From contig NZ_CP079107.1 in the NCBI RefSeq assembly GCF_019285735.1, positions 558,001-622,000 of the forward strand: DNA of 64,000 nucleotides. The letters run 5' to 3'. Below are positions 16,950 to 27,021 of this stretch, in pieces (the stretch's first letter is position 1; each line of letters starts with the position of its first letter). Position numbers and translations under genes: made by a program. Origin of the DNA: Paeniglutamicibacter sp. Y32M11. Lineage in GTDB: Bacteria > Actinomycetota > Actinomycetes > Actinomycetales > Micrococcaceae. The notes beneath the pieces are model-generated. The model was not told the DNA's origin. It searched no databases and saw nothing but the letters and a program-made list of their open reading frames with translations.

Positions 16950-19358
16950 ATGGATTTTCTTTTCGATGACTTCGCTGCACCTGCTGAAGCCCCACACCTG
17001 CCCGACGCCCAAGAGCTGCTTGCCGGGCTGAACCCCCAACAAGAACAGGCCGTCAAGCATGCCGGTTCCCCGCTGCTGATCGTTGCCGGCGCCGGATCTG
17101 GCAAGACTCGGGTCCTGTCGCACCGTATCGCCTATCTTTTGGCAACGGGGCGGGCTCGCCCGCATGAGATCCTCGCCATTACGTTCACCAACAAGGCTGC
17201 AGCGGAAATGCGTGAGCGAATCTCGGCATTGGTGGGTGAAGATGTGGCCAAGAAGATGTGGATTTCAACCTTCCACTCTTCGTGTGTGCGCATTCTGCGC
17301 CGCGAAGCGGCTTCCGTCGGACTGAAATCAAGCTTCTCCATTTACGACTCGGCCGATTCCCTGCGCCTGATCACGATGGTTGCCAAGGGGCTGGAACTGG
17401 ATCCCAAAAGATTCGCGCCCAAGGCGATGTCCCACAAGATCTCCGCGCTGAAGAACGAACTCATCGACGATGAGCAATACGCTTCAACCGTTGCCAGCAA
17501 TGATCCGTTCGCGTCGGCCGTTTCGCAGGTATATCGCGGATACACCGAACGCCTGCGCGCCGCGAACGCGCTAGATTTTGATGACCTGATTGCCCATGTG
17601 GTCAACGTCTTCCGGGCATACCCCGCGCTGGCCGATAACTACCGGCGCCGCTTCCGACACGTGATGGTCGACGAGTATCAGGACACCAACCACGCCCAAT
17701 ACTCTCTGGTCCGTGAATTGACCGGGCCCGACGGACCGACACCCGGTGGCGAACTGACCGTGGTGGGCGATTCAGACCAGTCCATTTATGCGTTTCGTGG
17801 CGCCGACATCCGCAATATCGTGGAGTTCGCCAAGGACTACCCGGACGCTGAAACCATCAAGCTGGAACAGAACTACCGCTCAACACAAACCATTCTCTCG
17901 GCCGCCAACGAGGTCATCAAACGCAACCCGGGCCGACAAGAAAAACGCCTTTGGACGGCCGAAGGCGACGGAGAGCAGATCATCGGCTACGTGGGTGAAT
18001 CCGAATCCGATGAGGCTCGTTGGATTGCCGATGAAATCCTGCGGCTGAATGATGAGGACGACATCCGCCCCGGCGATGTCGCCATTTTCTACCGCACCAA
18101 CGCACAGTCGCGTTCCCTCGAGGAACAGCTGATGCGTGTGGATCTGAAGTACAAGGTCATCGGTGGCACCAGGTTCTATGACCGCAAGGAGATCAAGGAC
18201 GCCTTGGCCTACCTGCGGGCGCTAGTTAATCCGGACGACGACATCAACGTGCGCCGAATCCTCAACGAACCCAAGCGGGGGATCGGAGACCGTGCGGAAT
18301 ACGCCGTTGCCGCCCTAGCCGAACGTGAACGCATCTCCTTTATGGCTGCCCTGCGGCGTGCCGATGATGCTCCGGGTCTTGGCACCCGCGGGCTGAACAT
18401 GGTTGGCGCGTTCGTGAAAATCATCGATGACCTAGCCGTCGTGGCAGATGGCTCGGGGCCCGCGGAGGCTCTTGAAGCGGTGCTGGAGCAGACCGGATAC
18501 CTGGAAATGCTGCGCTCCTCCTCGGACCTGCAAGACGAGTCGCGCGTGGAAAACTTGGCCGAGCTGGTGGCAGTGGTGCGGGACTTCGTGAAGGAGAATC
18601 CGGAGGGTACGCTGATCGACTTCCTGGAGCGCGTAGCTCTGGTGGCCGATGCCGACTCCATCCCGGAAGCACCCAACGACGCCGAGGGTGTGGATATGGC
18701 GAGGCGCGAAGGAATGGTGACTCTCATGACACTGCACACGGCCAAGGGACTCGAATTTCCCGTGGTATTTCTCACGGGTATGGAACACGGAATTTTCCCT
18801 CATCAACGTTCCTTGACCGATGAAAAGGAACTTGCAGAGGAGCGCCGGCTGGCCTATGTGGGATTGACCCGCGCCCGGCAACGCCTCTACCTCACGCGTG
18901 CCGAGTACCGCAGCCTCTGGGGTCAATCCCAGGCTAATCCGGCGAGCCAGTTCCTGGAGGAAATCCCCTCCAACCTCGTTGATTGGAAGCGGGAGGGGAT
19001 GAAACGGTCCAGCCTAGATTCCTTCGGTGGGCGCAATAGCTTTGCTACCAGCCGCTATGAGTCGGGCTCCTATTGGGGTGCGGGTTCTGGCTCGAGCACC
19101 AGTACCGGCAGATTGTCGGGTGCGCCGGAGATTCATCAGCTCAAAACCTCACCGACGGCTCGGGCCCAGGGACGGGTCCAGCCGAACAAGGAGATCATTG
19201 CCCTGAATGTCGGGGACAAGGTCGATCATGGAACCTTCGGGCAGGGTGTTGTACTGGCGATTGAGGGTGCGGGGGACAAAACTGTGGCCAAGGTTAAATT
19301 CGCCGAGGCGGAAAAGCGATTGCTGCTTCGTTATGCCCCACTTACGAAGCTTGACTAG
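16950..19358 (+). CDS. pcrA: ATP-dependent DNA helicase PcrA/UvrD
   Basis: An 802-residue superfamily 1A helicase unwinding DNA 3' to 5' in repair and replication restart. Motifs in order: LNPQQEQAV (Q motif), Walker A GAGSGKT (47-53), ITFTNKAAAEMRERI, DEYQDTN (Walker B), GDSDQSIYAFRGAD, QNYRS, TLHTAKGLEF and VGLTRARQRLYL. The C-terminal part (about 690-802) has a Ser/Gly-rich linker and a compact end with DKVDHGTFGQGVV, the Tudor-like domain of PcrA that binds RNA polymerase. The length is typical of actinobacteria. Confidence 0.96.
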   Translation: MDFLFDDFAAPAEAPHLPDAQELLAGLNPQQEQAVKHAGSPLLIVAGAGSGKTRVLSHRIAYLLATGRARPHEILAITFTNKAAAEMRERISALVGEDVAKKMWISTFHSSCVRILRREAASVGLKSSFSIYDSADSLRLITMVAKGLELDPKRFAPKAMSHKISALKNELIDDEQYASTVASNDPFASAVSQVYRGYTERLRAANALDFDDLIAHVVNVFRAYPALADNYRRRFRHVMVDEYQDTNHAQYSLVRELTGPDGPTPGGELTVVGDSDQSIYAFRGADIRNIVEFAKDYPDAETIKLEQNYRSTQTILSAANEVIKRNPGRQEKRLWTAEGDGEQIIGYVGESESDEARWIADEILRLNDEDDIRPGDVAIFYRTNAQSRSLEEQLMRVDLKYKVIGGTRFYDRKEIKDALAYLRALVNPDDDINVRRILNEPKRGIGDRAEYAVAALAERERISFMAALRRADDAPGLGTRGLNMVGAFVKIIDDLAVVADGSGPAEALEAVLEQTGYLEMLRSSSDLQDESRVENLAELVAVVRDFVKENPEGTLIDFLERVALVADADSIPEAPNDAEGVDMARREGMVTLMTLHTAKGLEFPVVFLTGMEHGIFPHQRSLTDEKELAEERRLAYVGLTRARQRLYLTRAEYRSLWGQSQANPASQFLEEIPSNLVDWKREGMKRSSLDSFGGRNSFATSRYESGSYWGAGSGSSTSTGRLSGAPEIHQLKTSPTARAQGRVQPNKEIIALNVGDKVDHGTFGQGVVLAIEGAGDKTVAKVKFAEAEKRLLLRYAPLTKLD

Positions 19359-19605
19359 CACGTTCTTTGCCAAGTGGTGGACGGTGCCCGGTGCTTGTGA
19401 GGCGCCCGCATCAACACCGGCGTGATGGGGGTCACCCACCCTTATTCTCTACGGTGCGTAGAACTGTGTCATTGGCTCCGAAAGCGTTAGGCTGAGGAAG
19501 GAGCCCGACCTTTCGGGTGGGGCTCTTCCCCCTCAACGCATGGAACCGTGCTTACGGAGCCGTGTCTTGAGTCAGCATAGACTTCGACAAGAAGGACACA
19601 AGCCC

Positions 19606-20775
19606 GTGGACCTGTATGAATACCAGGCGCGCGATATGTTCGAGTCCCACGGTGTACCCGTGCTGGCCGGCATCGTTGCCTACACACCTGAAGAAGCCAA
19701 GGCCGCTGCCGAGAAAATCGGTGGCGTCGTGGTTGTTAAAGCCCAGGTAAAGGTCGGAGGCCGCGGCAAGGCCGGTGGCGTCAAGGTCGCAAAGACCGCC
19801 GACGAAGCTTTCGCCTACGCAACTGACATTCTCGGTATGGACATCAAGGGCCACACCGTGAACAAGGTCATGATCGCCCAGGGCGCCGACATCGCCGAGG
19901 AGTTCTACTTCTCCGTGCTGCTGGACCGCGCAAACCGCAACTACCTGGCCATGTGCTCGGTTGAAGGCGGCATGGAAATCGAGGAACTCGCCGTCGAGCG
20001 TCCCGAGGCCCTGGCCCGCATTGCCGTTGACCCGGCCGTTGGCATCGATCAGGCCAAGGCCGACGAAATCGTTGCCGCTGCAGGATTTGCACCGGAACTG
20101 ACCGCTAAGGTTGCCTCGGCAATCCTGAAGCTGTGGGACGTCTTCACGAAGGAAGACGCAACCCTGGTTGAGGTCAACCCGTTGGTTCTCACCGGCGCCG
20201 GCGAGATCGTTGCCCTCGATGGCAAGGTCTCCATCGACGAGAACGCCGAGTTCCGCCACGCGGATCACGCTGCTCTTGAAGACAAGGATGCCGCCGATCC
20301 GCTCGAGGCCAAGGCTAAGGCCATGGACCTGAACTACGTCAAGCTTGACGGCGAAGTTGGCATCATCGGTAACGGTGCCGGCCTGGTCATGTCGACCTTG
20401 GACGTTGTTGCCTACGCTGGCGAAAACCACGGCAACGTGAAACCCGCCAACTTCTTGGACATCGGCGGTGGAGCTTCCGCCGAGGTCATGGCCGCAGGCC
20501 TCGACGTCATCCTGAACGACGAGCAGGTCAAGTCGGTGTTCGTCAACGTCTTCGGTGGCATCACCGCTTGTGACGCCGTCGCCAACGGCATCGTCGGCGC
20601 ACTGAACACCTTGGGTGCAGCGGCCAACAAGCCGCTCGTTGTTCGCCTTGATGGCAACAACGTGGAGGAAGGCCGACGCATTCTTGCCGACGCCAACCAC
20701 CCGCTGGTCACCCTGGCCGCAACCATGGACGAGGGCGCCGACAAGGCTGCCGAGCTCGCCAACGCAGCGAAGTAA
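19606..20775 (+). CDS. sucC: Succinate-CoA ligase (ADP-forming) beta subunit
   Basis: A 389-residue ATP-grasp subunit which, with SucD, makes succinyl-CoA or ATP in the TCA cycle. It begins [19 protein letters not shown] and has [18 protein letters not shown] (nucleotide site), EVNPLVLT and NFLDIGGGA near the C-terminal domain. The GTG at 19606 with GAAGGAC upstream gives the family N-terminus; an in-frame ATG at 19540 would add unrelated residues. The leader contains a hairpin with arms around GGAAGGAGCCC and GGGCTCTTCC (about 19496-19528), possibly regulatory. sucD follows after 16 bases. Confidence 0.95.
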   Translation: MDLYEYQARDMFESHGVPVLAGIVAYTPEEAKAAAEKIGGVVVVKAQVKVGGRGKAGGVKVAKTADEAFAYATDILGMDIKGHTVNKVMIAQGADIAEEFYFSVLLDRANRNYLAMCSVEGGMEIEELAVERPEALARIAVDPAVGIDQAKADEIVAAAGFAPELTAKVASAILKLWDVFTKEDATLVEVNPLVLTGAGEIVALDGKVSIDENAEFRHADHAALEDKDAADPLEAKAKAMDLNYVKLDGEVGIIGNGAGLVMSTLDVVAYAGENHGNVKPANFLDIGGGASAEVMAAGLDVILNDEQVKSVFVNVFGGITACDAVANGIVGALNTLGAAANKPLVVRLDGNNVEEGRRILADANHPLVTLAATMDEGADKAAELANAAK

Positions 20776-20791
20776 GTAGGGATACGCGAAC

Positions 20792-21694
20792 ATGAGCATT
20801 TACCTTAACAAGGACTCCAAGGTCATCGTTCAGGGCATCACCGGTGGCGAGGGTACCAAGCACACCGCACTGATGCTCAAGGCCGGCACCAACATTGTCG
20901 GTGGCGTGAACGCCCGCAAGGCCGGCACCACCGTGACCCACGGCGAAAAGAACATCAAGGTTTTCGGTGCAGTTGCCGAAGCCATGACCGAGACCGGTGC
21001 GGATGTTTCCATCGTTTTCGTTCCGCCGGCATTCACCAAGGATGCAGTTGTTGAAGCCATCGAGGCAGGCATCGGCCTGGTCGTTGTCATCACCGAAGGC
21101 GTTCCGGTACAGGATGCAGCCGAGTTCTGGGCCCTGGCCCAGTCCAAGGTTGACGCCGAAGGCAACCAGGTCACTCGCATCATCGGCCCGAACTGCCCCG
21201 GCATCATCACCCCGGGTGAGTCACTGGTTGGCATCACGCCGAACAACATCACCCAGAAGGGCCCGATCGGCTTGGTCTCCAAGTCCGGTACCTTGACCTA
21301 CCAGATGATGTTCGAACTGCGCGACCTGGGCTTCTCCACCGCCATCGGCATCGGCGGCGACCCGGTCATCGGAACCACCCACATCGACGCCCTGGCTGCG
21401 TTCGAAGCGGACCCGGAGACCAAGGCCATCGTGATGATCGGTGAAATCGGCGGCGACGCCGAAGAGCGTGCAGCCGAGTACATCAAGGCCAACGTCACCA
21501 AGCCGGTTGTTGGCTACGTGGCTGGCTTCACCGCTCCCGAGGGCAAGACCATGGGCCACGCTGGCGCCATCGTCTCCGGCTCGGCCGGTACGGCTCAGGC
21601 CAAGAAGGAAGCACTTGAGGCTGCCGGCGTGAAGGTCGGTAAGACCCCGTCGGAAACCGCAACGCTGCTGCGCGAAGTTTTCGCCGCACTCTAA
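20792..21694 (+). CDS. sucD: Succinate-CoA ligase (ADP-forming) alpha subunit
   Basis: A 300-residue CoA-binding subunit carrying the phospho-histidine. The N-terminal Rossmann domain has [15 protein letters not shown] and [28 protein letters not shown] lies mid-protein, and [18 protein letters not shown] contains the catalytic histidine (about residue 252). It forms an operon with sucC. A possible terminator stem GTGGCGG-CACC / GGTG-CCGCCAC (21716-21758) follows the stop. Confidence 0.96.
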   Translation: MSIYLNKDSKVIVQGITGGEGTKHTALMLKAGTNIVGGVNARKAGTTVTHGEKNIKVFGAVAEAMTETGADVSIVFVPPAFTKDAVVEAIEAGIGLVVVITEGVPVQDAAEFWALAQSKVDAEGNQVTRIIGPNCPGIITPGESLVGITPNNITQKGPIGLVSKSGTLTYQMMFELRDLGFSTAIGIGGDPVIGTTHIDALAAFEADPETKAIVMIGEIGGDAEERAAEYIKANVTKPVVGYVAGFTAPEGKTMGHAGAIVSGSAGTAQAKKEALEAAGVKVGKTPSETATLLREVFAAL

Positions 21695-21715
21695 ATCTCT
21701 AGAGCGCACCATTGG

Positions 21716-21758
21716 GTGGCGGTCACCGGGTTGATTATTCAACGTTGGTGGCCGCCAC
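21716..21758. terminator. Hairpin after sucCD
   Basis: GTGGCGGTCACC pairs with GGTGGCCGCCAC with one mismatch, and inner TTGA/TCAA extends the stem. It lacks a U tract, so termination is plausible but not certain. Confidence 0.5.
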
Positions 21759-21806
21759 TAGTGCGTTGTGAGGCGTTTGGCCTGGTCTAGGGCCAAGAAT
21801 TGGCGC

Positions 21807-22100
21807 TTAGGGGTGCAGCCGAAAGAAGGAGCTGCCGACCAGTTGGTGCGCACCGGGCAGCAGAACGACAAACAGCTCGGGATTAAACTGAACCTCCACC
21901 GGTCCGCGACCGGCCAACGCGTCGGTGAGTTTATGTGGGGCATAGGCCTCGAGTACCCATTCGGTGGGACCCGCACCAATGTGTAGCAGGCCGGTATCTC
22001 GGTCGAGATCAAGCCATGCGGTGATCCAGTCACCGGCAAAACGCGGCAAGAGATTGTTTGGTGAAGCGGTGGTCAGGGTCGGGCTGTACATGATGCGCAC
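21807..22100 (-). CDS. Hypothetical protein, 97 residues
   Basis: A small soluble protein with balanced composition (WITAWLDLDRDTGLLHIG, PVEVQFNPELFVVLLPGAH) that reads like a true coding sequence, although I recognise no family. It is convergent with sucD. The start at 22100 has no strong ribosome site. Another - strand frame ends 12 bases upstream at 22113 with the protein-like sequence GGSDDEAALARISAHRGKNN but has no usable start, so the gene's upstream neighbour may be broken. Function unknown. Confidence 0.5.
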   Translation of the reverse strand: MRIMYSPTLTTASPNNLLPRFAGDWITAWLDLDRDTGLLHIGAGPTEWVLEAYAPHKLTDALAGRGPVEVQFNPELFVVLLPGAHQLVGSSFFRLHP

Positions 22101-22494
22101 GCGTCCTCAGGGTCAGTTGTTCTTGCCCCGGTGTGCGGAAATGCGCGCCAAGGCCGCTTCGTCATCCGAACCACCCGCCGTGCAACTATGGGGTTGGTAA
22201 CTGACTGGTCGGAGCCTTGCCTATGCGGCAGTCAGTATTCGTGAAGCTATAACCAGCCTACGGTGAAGCGCGGATATTTCGCCACCCCGGCGGTCCGGGC
22301 GCAACAAACGGTCATTTTTCTTCGGGCCCCGCACTCACCTATGGGGCAGAAGTTCTTGACTCATGCGAACCGCCGCTTCACCCGCGGACGCGGCGATCCC
22401 ACCGGCCGCGAGCGCGGGAGAATCACGAGCCCCCAGGATCGGGCATAGGCTGGAAGGCAACAGTCATTCCCCCTTTTCGCAAAGGACAGCTCTC
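22101..22494. other. Intergenic stretch with a possible broken - strand gene end
   Basis: About 390 bases without a clear gene. On the - strand, 22220-22113 reads 35 codons ending GGSDDEAALARISAHRGKNN and a stop, bounded upstream by a TAG and without ATG or GTG. It looks like the C-terminus of a soluble actinobacterial protein but I cannot name it. The right end carries AAAGGAC (22481-22487), the ribosome site for the dehydrogenase at 22495. Confidence 0.35.
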
Positions 22495-23550
22495 ATGCGC
22501 GCCACCATGATCCATGGACAGCGGGATATCCGCGTTGATAACCGCCCCGAACCGACCCTGCTCACCGACACCGACGCCATCGTGCGCGTCACCGCGGCCT
22601 GTGTCTGTGGATCGGATCTGTGGCCGTACCGAGGGTTCCGTGAGATCACCGCGCCCCGGCCGATCGGCCACGAGTTCATCGGTATGGTTCAGGCGATTGG
22701 CGCCAGGGTCACCTCCCTAGCCGTCGGTGACCTCGTGGTGGCCCCGTGGGCCAATAGTTGCGGGACCTGCCCACCGTGCCGTGATGGGGTCCAGGTGGCG
22801 TGCGAACATCGCGCCGTCTGGGGTGGTGAGGATGAAAACGGTTTGCCGGTTGATGGTGGCCAGGGAGAGAGCGTTCGTGTACCGAACGCCGACGGCACGC
22901 TGGTAGCGGTTCCCGGAGTCACCGAGCCCGATGAGGCCCTGACCAAATCCCTGCTGACGCTCTCTGACGTCATGGGCACCGGGCACCATGCGGCTCTTGG
23001 CGCACGGGTGGCCCCGGGGCGCACGGTTGTGGTGGTGGGTGACGGCGCGGTGGGACTCTGTGCCGTGCTCGCGGCCAAGCGACTCGGCGCCACGCGCATC
23101 ATAGCGATGTCGAGGCACGCTGATCGTGCGGCTCTGGCCAAAAAATTTGGCGCCACCGATGTGGTGGCCGAGCGCGGGGACGCCGCGGCGGCCAAGGTCC
23201 GCGAACTGCTCGGCGGGGTACTGGCCGACTCGGTACTCGAATGCGTGGGCACTGCCGAATCCATGGGTCAAGCCCTCGCCTGTACCCGACCCGGTGGGGC
23301 GCTGGGCTTTGTTGGTGTGCCCCACGGCGAGAATCCGCTGCCCGTTTCCGTGCTCTTCGCCAAAAACATCTCCGTGGCCGGAGGCGCGGCAAGCACCCGG
23401 GAATACCTGCCCGAACTTCTTACCGACGTACTGTCCGGCGCCATCAACCCCGGGCTCGTCTTTGATGCTGTCATGAACCTCGAGCAAGCCCCCGAAGCCT
23501 ATGCCGCGATGGATGAGCGCCGGGCGATTAAGGTGATGCTGCGCCCCTAG
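22495..23550 (+). CDS. Zinc-dependent alcohol dehydrogenase (MDR family)
   Basis: A 351-residue NAD(P)-dependent dehydrogenase. The GroES-like domain has CVCGSDLWPYRG (catalytic zinc Cys), GHEFIG (His-Glu) and SCGTCPPCRDGVQVAC (four structural zinc cysteines). The Rossmann domain has VVVVGDGAVGLCAVLAAKRLGA (in two parts around residue 180). The start at 22495 has AAAGGAC upstream and gives the family N-terminus MRATMIHGQRDIRV; a frame start at 22363 would add an unrelated extension. The substrate is not predictable; the nearest relatives I know act on alcohols or threonine-like polyols. Confidence 0.9.
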   Translation: MRATMIHGQRDIRVDNRPEPTLLTDTDAIVRVTAACVCGSDLWPYRGFREITAPRPIGHEFIGMVQAIGARVTSLAVGDLVVAPWANSCGTCPPCRDGVQVACEHRAVWGGEDENGLPVDGGQGESVRVPNADGTLVAVPGVTEPDEALTKSLLTLSDVMGTGHHAALGARVAPGRTVVVVGDGAVGLCAVLAAKRLGATRIIAMSRHADRAALAKKFGATDVVAERGDAAAAKVRELLGGVLADSVLECVGTAESMGQALACTRPGGALGFVGVPHGENPLPVSVLFAKNISVAGGAASTREYLPELLTDVLSGAINPGLVFDAVMNLEQAPEAYAAMDERRAIKVMLRP

Positions 23551-23586
23551 TTCTCCCGACGACCCACCGCGGGGCTGCCGCGCTAC

Positions 23587-26500
23587 TTAGCGCAGCAGCT
23601 CGCGGATGTCGTCCGCGTTGAGCACCTTGCCGAAGCCGGCGCCCTCGTCCATGACCGAGGAGATGAGCTGACGTTTGGAATCCTGCAGCGCCACCACCTT
23701 CTCCTCGATGGTGTTCTTGGCAACCATCCGGTAGACCATCACATTGCGGGTCTGCCCGATGCGGTGCGCCCGGTCAACCGCCTGCGATTCGGCGGCGGGG
23801 TTCCACCACGGATCCAACAGGAAGCAGTAGTCTGCCTCGGTGAGGTTCAGCCCGAAGCCGCCGGCCTTCAGCGAGATCAGGAACACCGGTGCCTCGCCGG
23901 ACTTGAACGAGTTGATGACCTCGGCACGCTTACGCGTTGAGCCATCGAGGTAGGCGTAGGGAACACCCGCTGCATCCAACCTGTCGGCCGCCTTCTTCAG
24001 GAAGGAGGTGAACTGGGAGAAGATCAGCGCGCGGTGGCCCTCGGCCAAAACATCCTCAAGTTGCTCGAAGAGCACATCAAGTTTGGCGCTGGAGACATGT
24101 GCGTACTCGGGATCCACCAAGGAGGCGTCCAGGGCCAACATGCGCAGCAGGGTCAGCGACTGGAAGATCGTGAACCGGTTCTTATCCATGTCATCAACCA
24201 GGCGCAACACCTTCTGGCGTTCGCGCTGCAGGTGCGTGTCGTACACCTTGCGGTGCTCCGGACCCAGCTCAACCTGCAATACCTGTTCCTGCTTCGGCGG
24301 CAGATCTGTCACCACCGCATCCTTGGTACGTCGCAACATAAACGGTCGGACGCGGCGGCGCAGGCGCGTGAGCGGTTCGGGCAGCCCCTGACGCTCGATG
24401 GGCCGCTGGTAGTTCTCCGCGAAGCGTACCGATGAGGGGAAGAGTCCGGGGGAGACGATGGCGAAGATCGACCAGAGCTCCATCAGGTTGTTTTCCATCG
24501 GGGTACCGGTGATGGCCAGCTTAAAGCGGGCGGGCATATCCCGGGCCACGTGGTGGGCCTTGGTGGCCTTGTTTTTCACAAACTGGGCCTCATCCAAGAT
24601 CAGACCGGCCCAGGGGATATCGGCGTAGGCGTCGTCATCCAGGCGCAGCAGCGTGTAGGAGGTCACCACGATGTCGTAATCCTTGGCCAGCGTCGCCAGC
24701 GAGGACGTCGCCCGCGACTCGGTATCGGTGACGGCGATGACCCGCAGCGAGGGGGCAAAGCGTGCCGCTTCTTCCTTCCAGTTGGAGACCACCGAGGTGG
24801 GGGCCACTACCAAGAAGGGAGCACGCTTTCCGATGTGCGGGTTGGGCGCACCGAAGGCCTCGGGGTCGGCCCACACCTGGTGGGCGTGCAGGATCAAGGC
24901 CAAGGCTTGGAGGGTCTTACCCAGACCCATATCATCGGCCAGCACCCCGCCCAGACCGTTGCGCCACAGCGTGGCCAGCCAGCCGAAGCCCTCCACCTGG
25001 TACGGGCGCAGCGTGGCATTAAGCGTTGGTGGAAGATCGGCAACCTCGGTGGTCTTCAGGTTCACCAGCGAATTCAGGGCACTGATCCATGCGTCGGGCC
25101 CCTCAACATGCGAGGCCAAATCCTCCAGCTCTTCCCACAGGGAGAACTGGTACTGCGTCAGGGAAATGTCCGCTTCCTTGTCCTTCATGTCCCGCAGCCC
25201 GCCGGCTTCGCTCACCAGCTCACGCAATTTGTCGAAGAGCGGGTCGGAGAGGGAGAAGTAGCTGCGGTCCGGCATCAGCAGCTTGGTTTCGCCCTTGGAG
25301 AGGGCGCGCAGGATGTCGGCGAAGGGGATCTGGCGATCTCCGATGGAGATCAGTAGGCCCAGATCAAACCAGTCACGGCGGTCAGATTCCACGGTGGTGA
25401 TGATCAGTTCCGGCGCTTCGGTGAGCTCGTGGAATTCCGGGCGGATTCCGGACTCGGAGATGACCAGTCCCTCGATTTCCATGAGCTCGGGCAGCACCCG
25501 GCGCACGAAGTCGATGACTTCCAATCCCTGGAGGTGACGCGGGCCCAGGACTGCTGCCTCAAATCCGGGGAAGACATTCAGGACGTCAAGCGCGGCATGT
25601 TCCAGGGCCGATTCGGTCTCCCGATCCCGGTCAATCGCGTCCACGGCCAGGCCGTGATAGTCATAGGTCCAGTCCATGTCCACGGAATCACGCGCACCGT
25701 AGCGGATCTTAGCCACCAGCTTCGGCGGCAGTACCGCAGGCAGCTCAACGGAGGCATCGGGGCTGGTCACGCGCAGCTTGCGGGCCAGTCGCGGGTAAAC
25801 GCGGGAGAAGAATTCGTCGCGTTCGGCCAGCGGAACGTTAAGTTCTTCGGGGTGCTGCAGCAAGGTGAGCTCGGTGTGGCTCAGCCCGGCGGGCACCTGA
25901 CCCAGGAAAATCTGGGTGTGTTCCTCGTTGGCCGCATACACACCGTGGTTACCGATGGAACCAGCGGCGCTGTGTGAATCAAGGACAAAGTCGTGTCCCG
26001 CGAGCGACAGCGTTGGCGCAAGCGCCAAACCGGACTCGGAGATTTGGGCGCCGAGGGCCACCTGAGCGGGGGAACCGATCAGAATTTGGGTGTTAGGTCG
26101 CACGCCGATGAGCTTGATGCCCAGGCGCTTGGCCTCGGTAAAGAGGTCCCAGAGCAGCGAGGAGGAATACTCGTCGAGGTAAAGCCAGTCGTTGTCCTCG
26201 CCGAAGTAGAGCTCACCCTTGGCCCGGTAGAGCGGGACAAACTGGCAGAACCAGCGGTGCTGCTCGTTATCGAGGTTCAGCCCGTAGGTTTTGAAGCTGA
26301 TGTTGTTCCAGCGCAGATTTCCGCGCACCCAGCGGTCTCCGCCCGAATGCACCATCGGGCGCACGGCCAGGCGCCAACGTCGGGAAGCGACCTTCAGCTG
26401 GCCGACTCCGGAACCCGGTGCCCATTGCTGGTGTGCCGAAAGCGTGGTGTCCTGCAGCTCGAATTGCAGTCCCATCGGCAATACCGGGTGCTTAGAGTTG

Positions 26501-26919
26501 GGTCCACCCAAGGACTTTGCGGCGGCCGGTGCCGGGGCCAACAGCTCCTGCAGAGTCTGCTGCCAAACGGGCACCGCCGCGGCGGTGTCGCGGTAGAGAA
26601 CGTCCTTGGCCCGCAAGTACATGGAGTTGGAATAGATCAGCACCGCAGCCACGTGCTTGCACTTGGGGGCGTCACCACATGAGCATTCGCCCTCGGCGAT
26701 GATCCGCTCTTCCTTTTTCATGCCCAGTGTGATGCGCACGGGACGGTTCTCTTCTCCGTCTTCGGCCACCGTTCCGGAGAGGATCTGGTCCACTGGGTCC
26801 CACTGGAAATCGCTCATTGCAGCGTCGGTGGCCAGCACCTTGCCGCGTGTGAAGGAGGCACCGCCGACGACGCTAAGAATTTCGCGTGCGTCAACCATGG
26901 GAAAAGCTGATTCGGTCAT
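23587..26919 (-). CDS. SWIM zinc-finger SNF2-family helicase
   Basis: A 1110-residue Swi2/Snf2 ATPase. A SWIM zinc finger lies near the N-terminus (CSC-x6-CKH, about 79-89), and a long middle region (100-620) has the bacterial SNF2-associated fold. The ATPase then has VLADDMGLGKTLQ (Walker A), LILDEAQFVKN (DEAQ box), ITGTPMENNLMELWS, SQFTSFLKK, LKAGGFGLNLTEAD and DRAHRIGQTRNV. This is the RapA/HepA-like type expected to remodel protein-nucleic acid complexes; the partner is unknown. Convergent with the alcohol dehydrogenase and divergent from the LOG-family gene. Not part of any visible defence locus. Confidence 0.93.
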   Translation of the reverse strand: MTESAFPMVDAREILSVVGGASFTRGKVLATDAAMSDFQWDPVDQILSGTVAEDGEENRPVRITLGMKKEERIIAEGECSCGDAPKCKHVAAVLIYSNSMYLRAKDVLYRDTAAAVPVWQQTLQELLAPAPAAAKSLGGPNSKHPVLPMGLQFELQDTTLSAHQQWAPGSGVGQLKVASRRWRLAVRPMVHSGGDRWVRGNLRWNNISFKTYGLNLDNEQHRWFCQFVPLYRAKGELYFGEDNDWLYLDEYSSSLLWDLFTEAKRLGIKLIGVRPNTQILIGSPAQVALGAQISESGLALAPTLSLAGHDFVLDSHSAAGSIGNHGVYAANEEHTQIFLGQVPAGLSHTELTLLQHPEELNVPLAERDEFFSRVYPRLARKLRVTSPDASVELPAVLPPKLVAKIRYGARDSVDMDWTYDYHGLAVDAIDRDRETESALEHAALDVLNVFPGFEAAVLGPRHLQGLEVIDFVRRVLPELMEIEGLVISESGIRPEFHELTEAPELIITTVESDRRDWFDLGLLISIGDRQIPFADILRALSKGETKLLMPDRSYFSLSDPLFDKLRELVSEAGGLRDMKDKEADISLTQYQFSLWEELEDLASHVEGPDAWISALNSLVNLKTTEVADLPPTLNATLRPYQVEGFGWLATLWRNGLGGVLADDMGLGKTLQALALILHAHQVWADPEAFGAPNPHIGKRAPFLVVAPTSVVSNWKEEAARFAPSLRVIAVTDTESRATSSLATLAKDYDIVVTSYTLLRLDDDAYADIPWAGLILDEAQFVKNKATKAHHVARDMPARFKLAITGTPMENNLMELWSIFAIVSPGLFPSSVRFAENYQRPIERQGLPEPLTRLRRRVRPFMLRRTKDAVVTDLPPKQEQVLQVELGPEHRKVYDTHLQRERQKVLRLVDDMDKNRFTIFQSLTLLRMLALDASLVDPEYAHVSSAKLDVLFEQLEDVLAEGHRALIFSQFTSFLKKAADRLDAAGVPYAYLDGSTRKRAEVINSFKSGEAPVFLISLKAGGFGLNLTEADYCFLLDPWWNPAAESQAVDRAHRIGQTRNVMVYRMVAKNTIEEKVVALQDSKRQLISSVMDEGAGFGKVLNADDIRELLR

Positions 26920-27021
26920 CCTCCTATCGTTTCACGTTAGCCAGCCCAGCACGAACCGCGCGGGTACGTGAAGGCGAGAAATACAGCACGTGTCCGCCTT
27001 CGTGGCCTAGTCTTTGAACTC

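Noticed and set aside
19552-20799. Long open frame (415 codons) on the - strand across sucC
   Set aside because: It is the mirror of a certain gene with strong codon bias; no ribosome site or recognisable domain.
24550-26682. Several + strand frames of 180-270 codons inside the SNF2 helicase gene
   Set aside because: All are antisense to a gene with complete helicase motifs, and none has a domain.
23587-26919. SNF2/SWIM helicase as part of a phage-defence system
   Set aside because: Neighbours are an alcohol dehydrogenase and a LOG-family gene; no nuclease, methylase or other defence partner is present.
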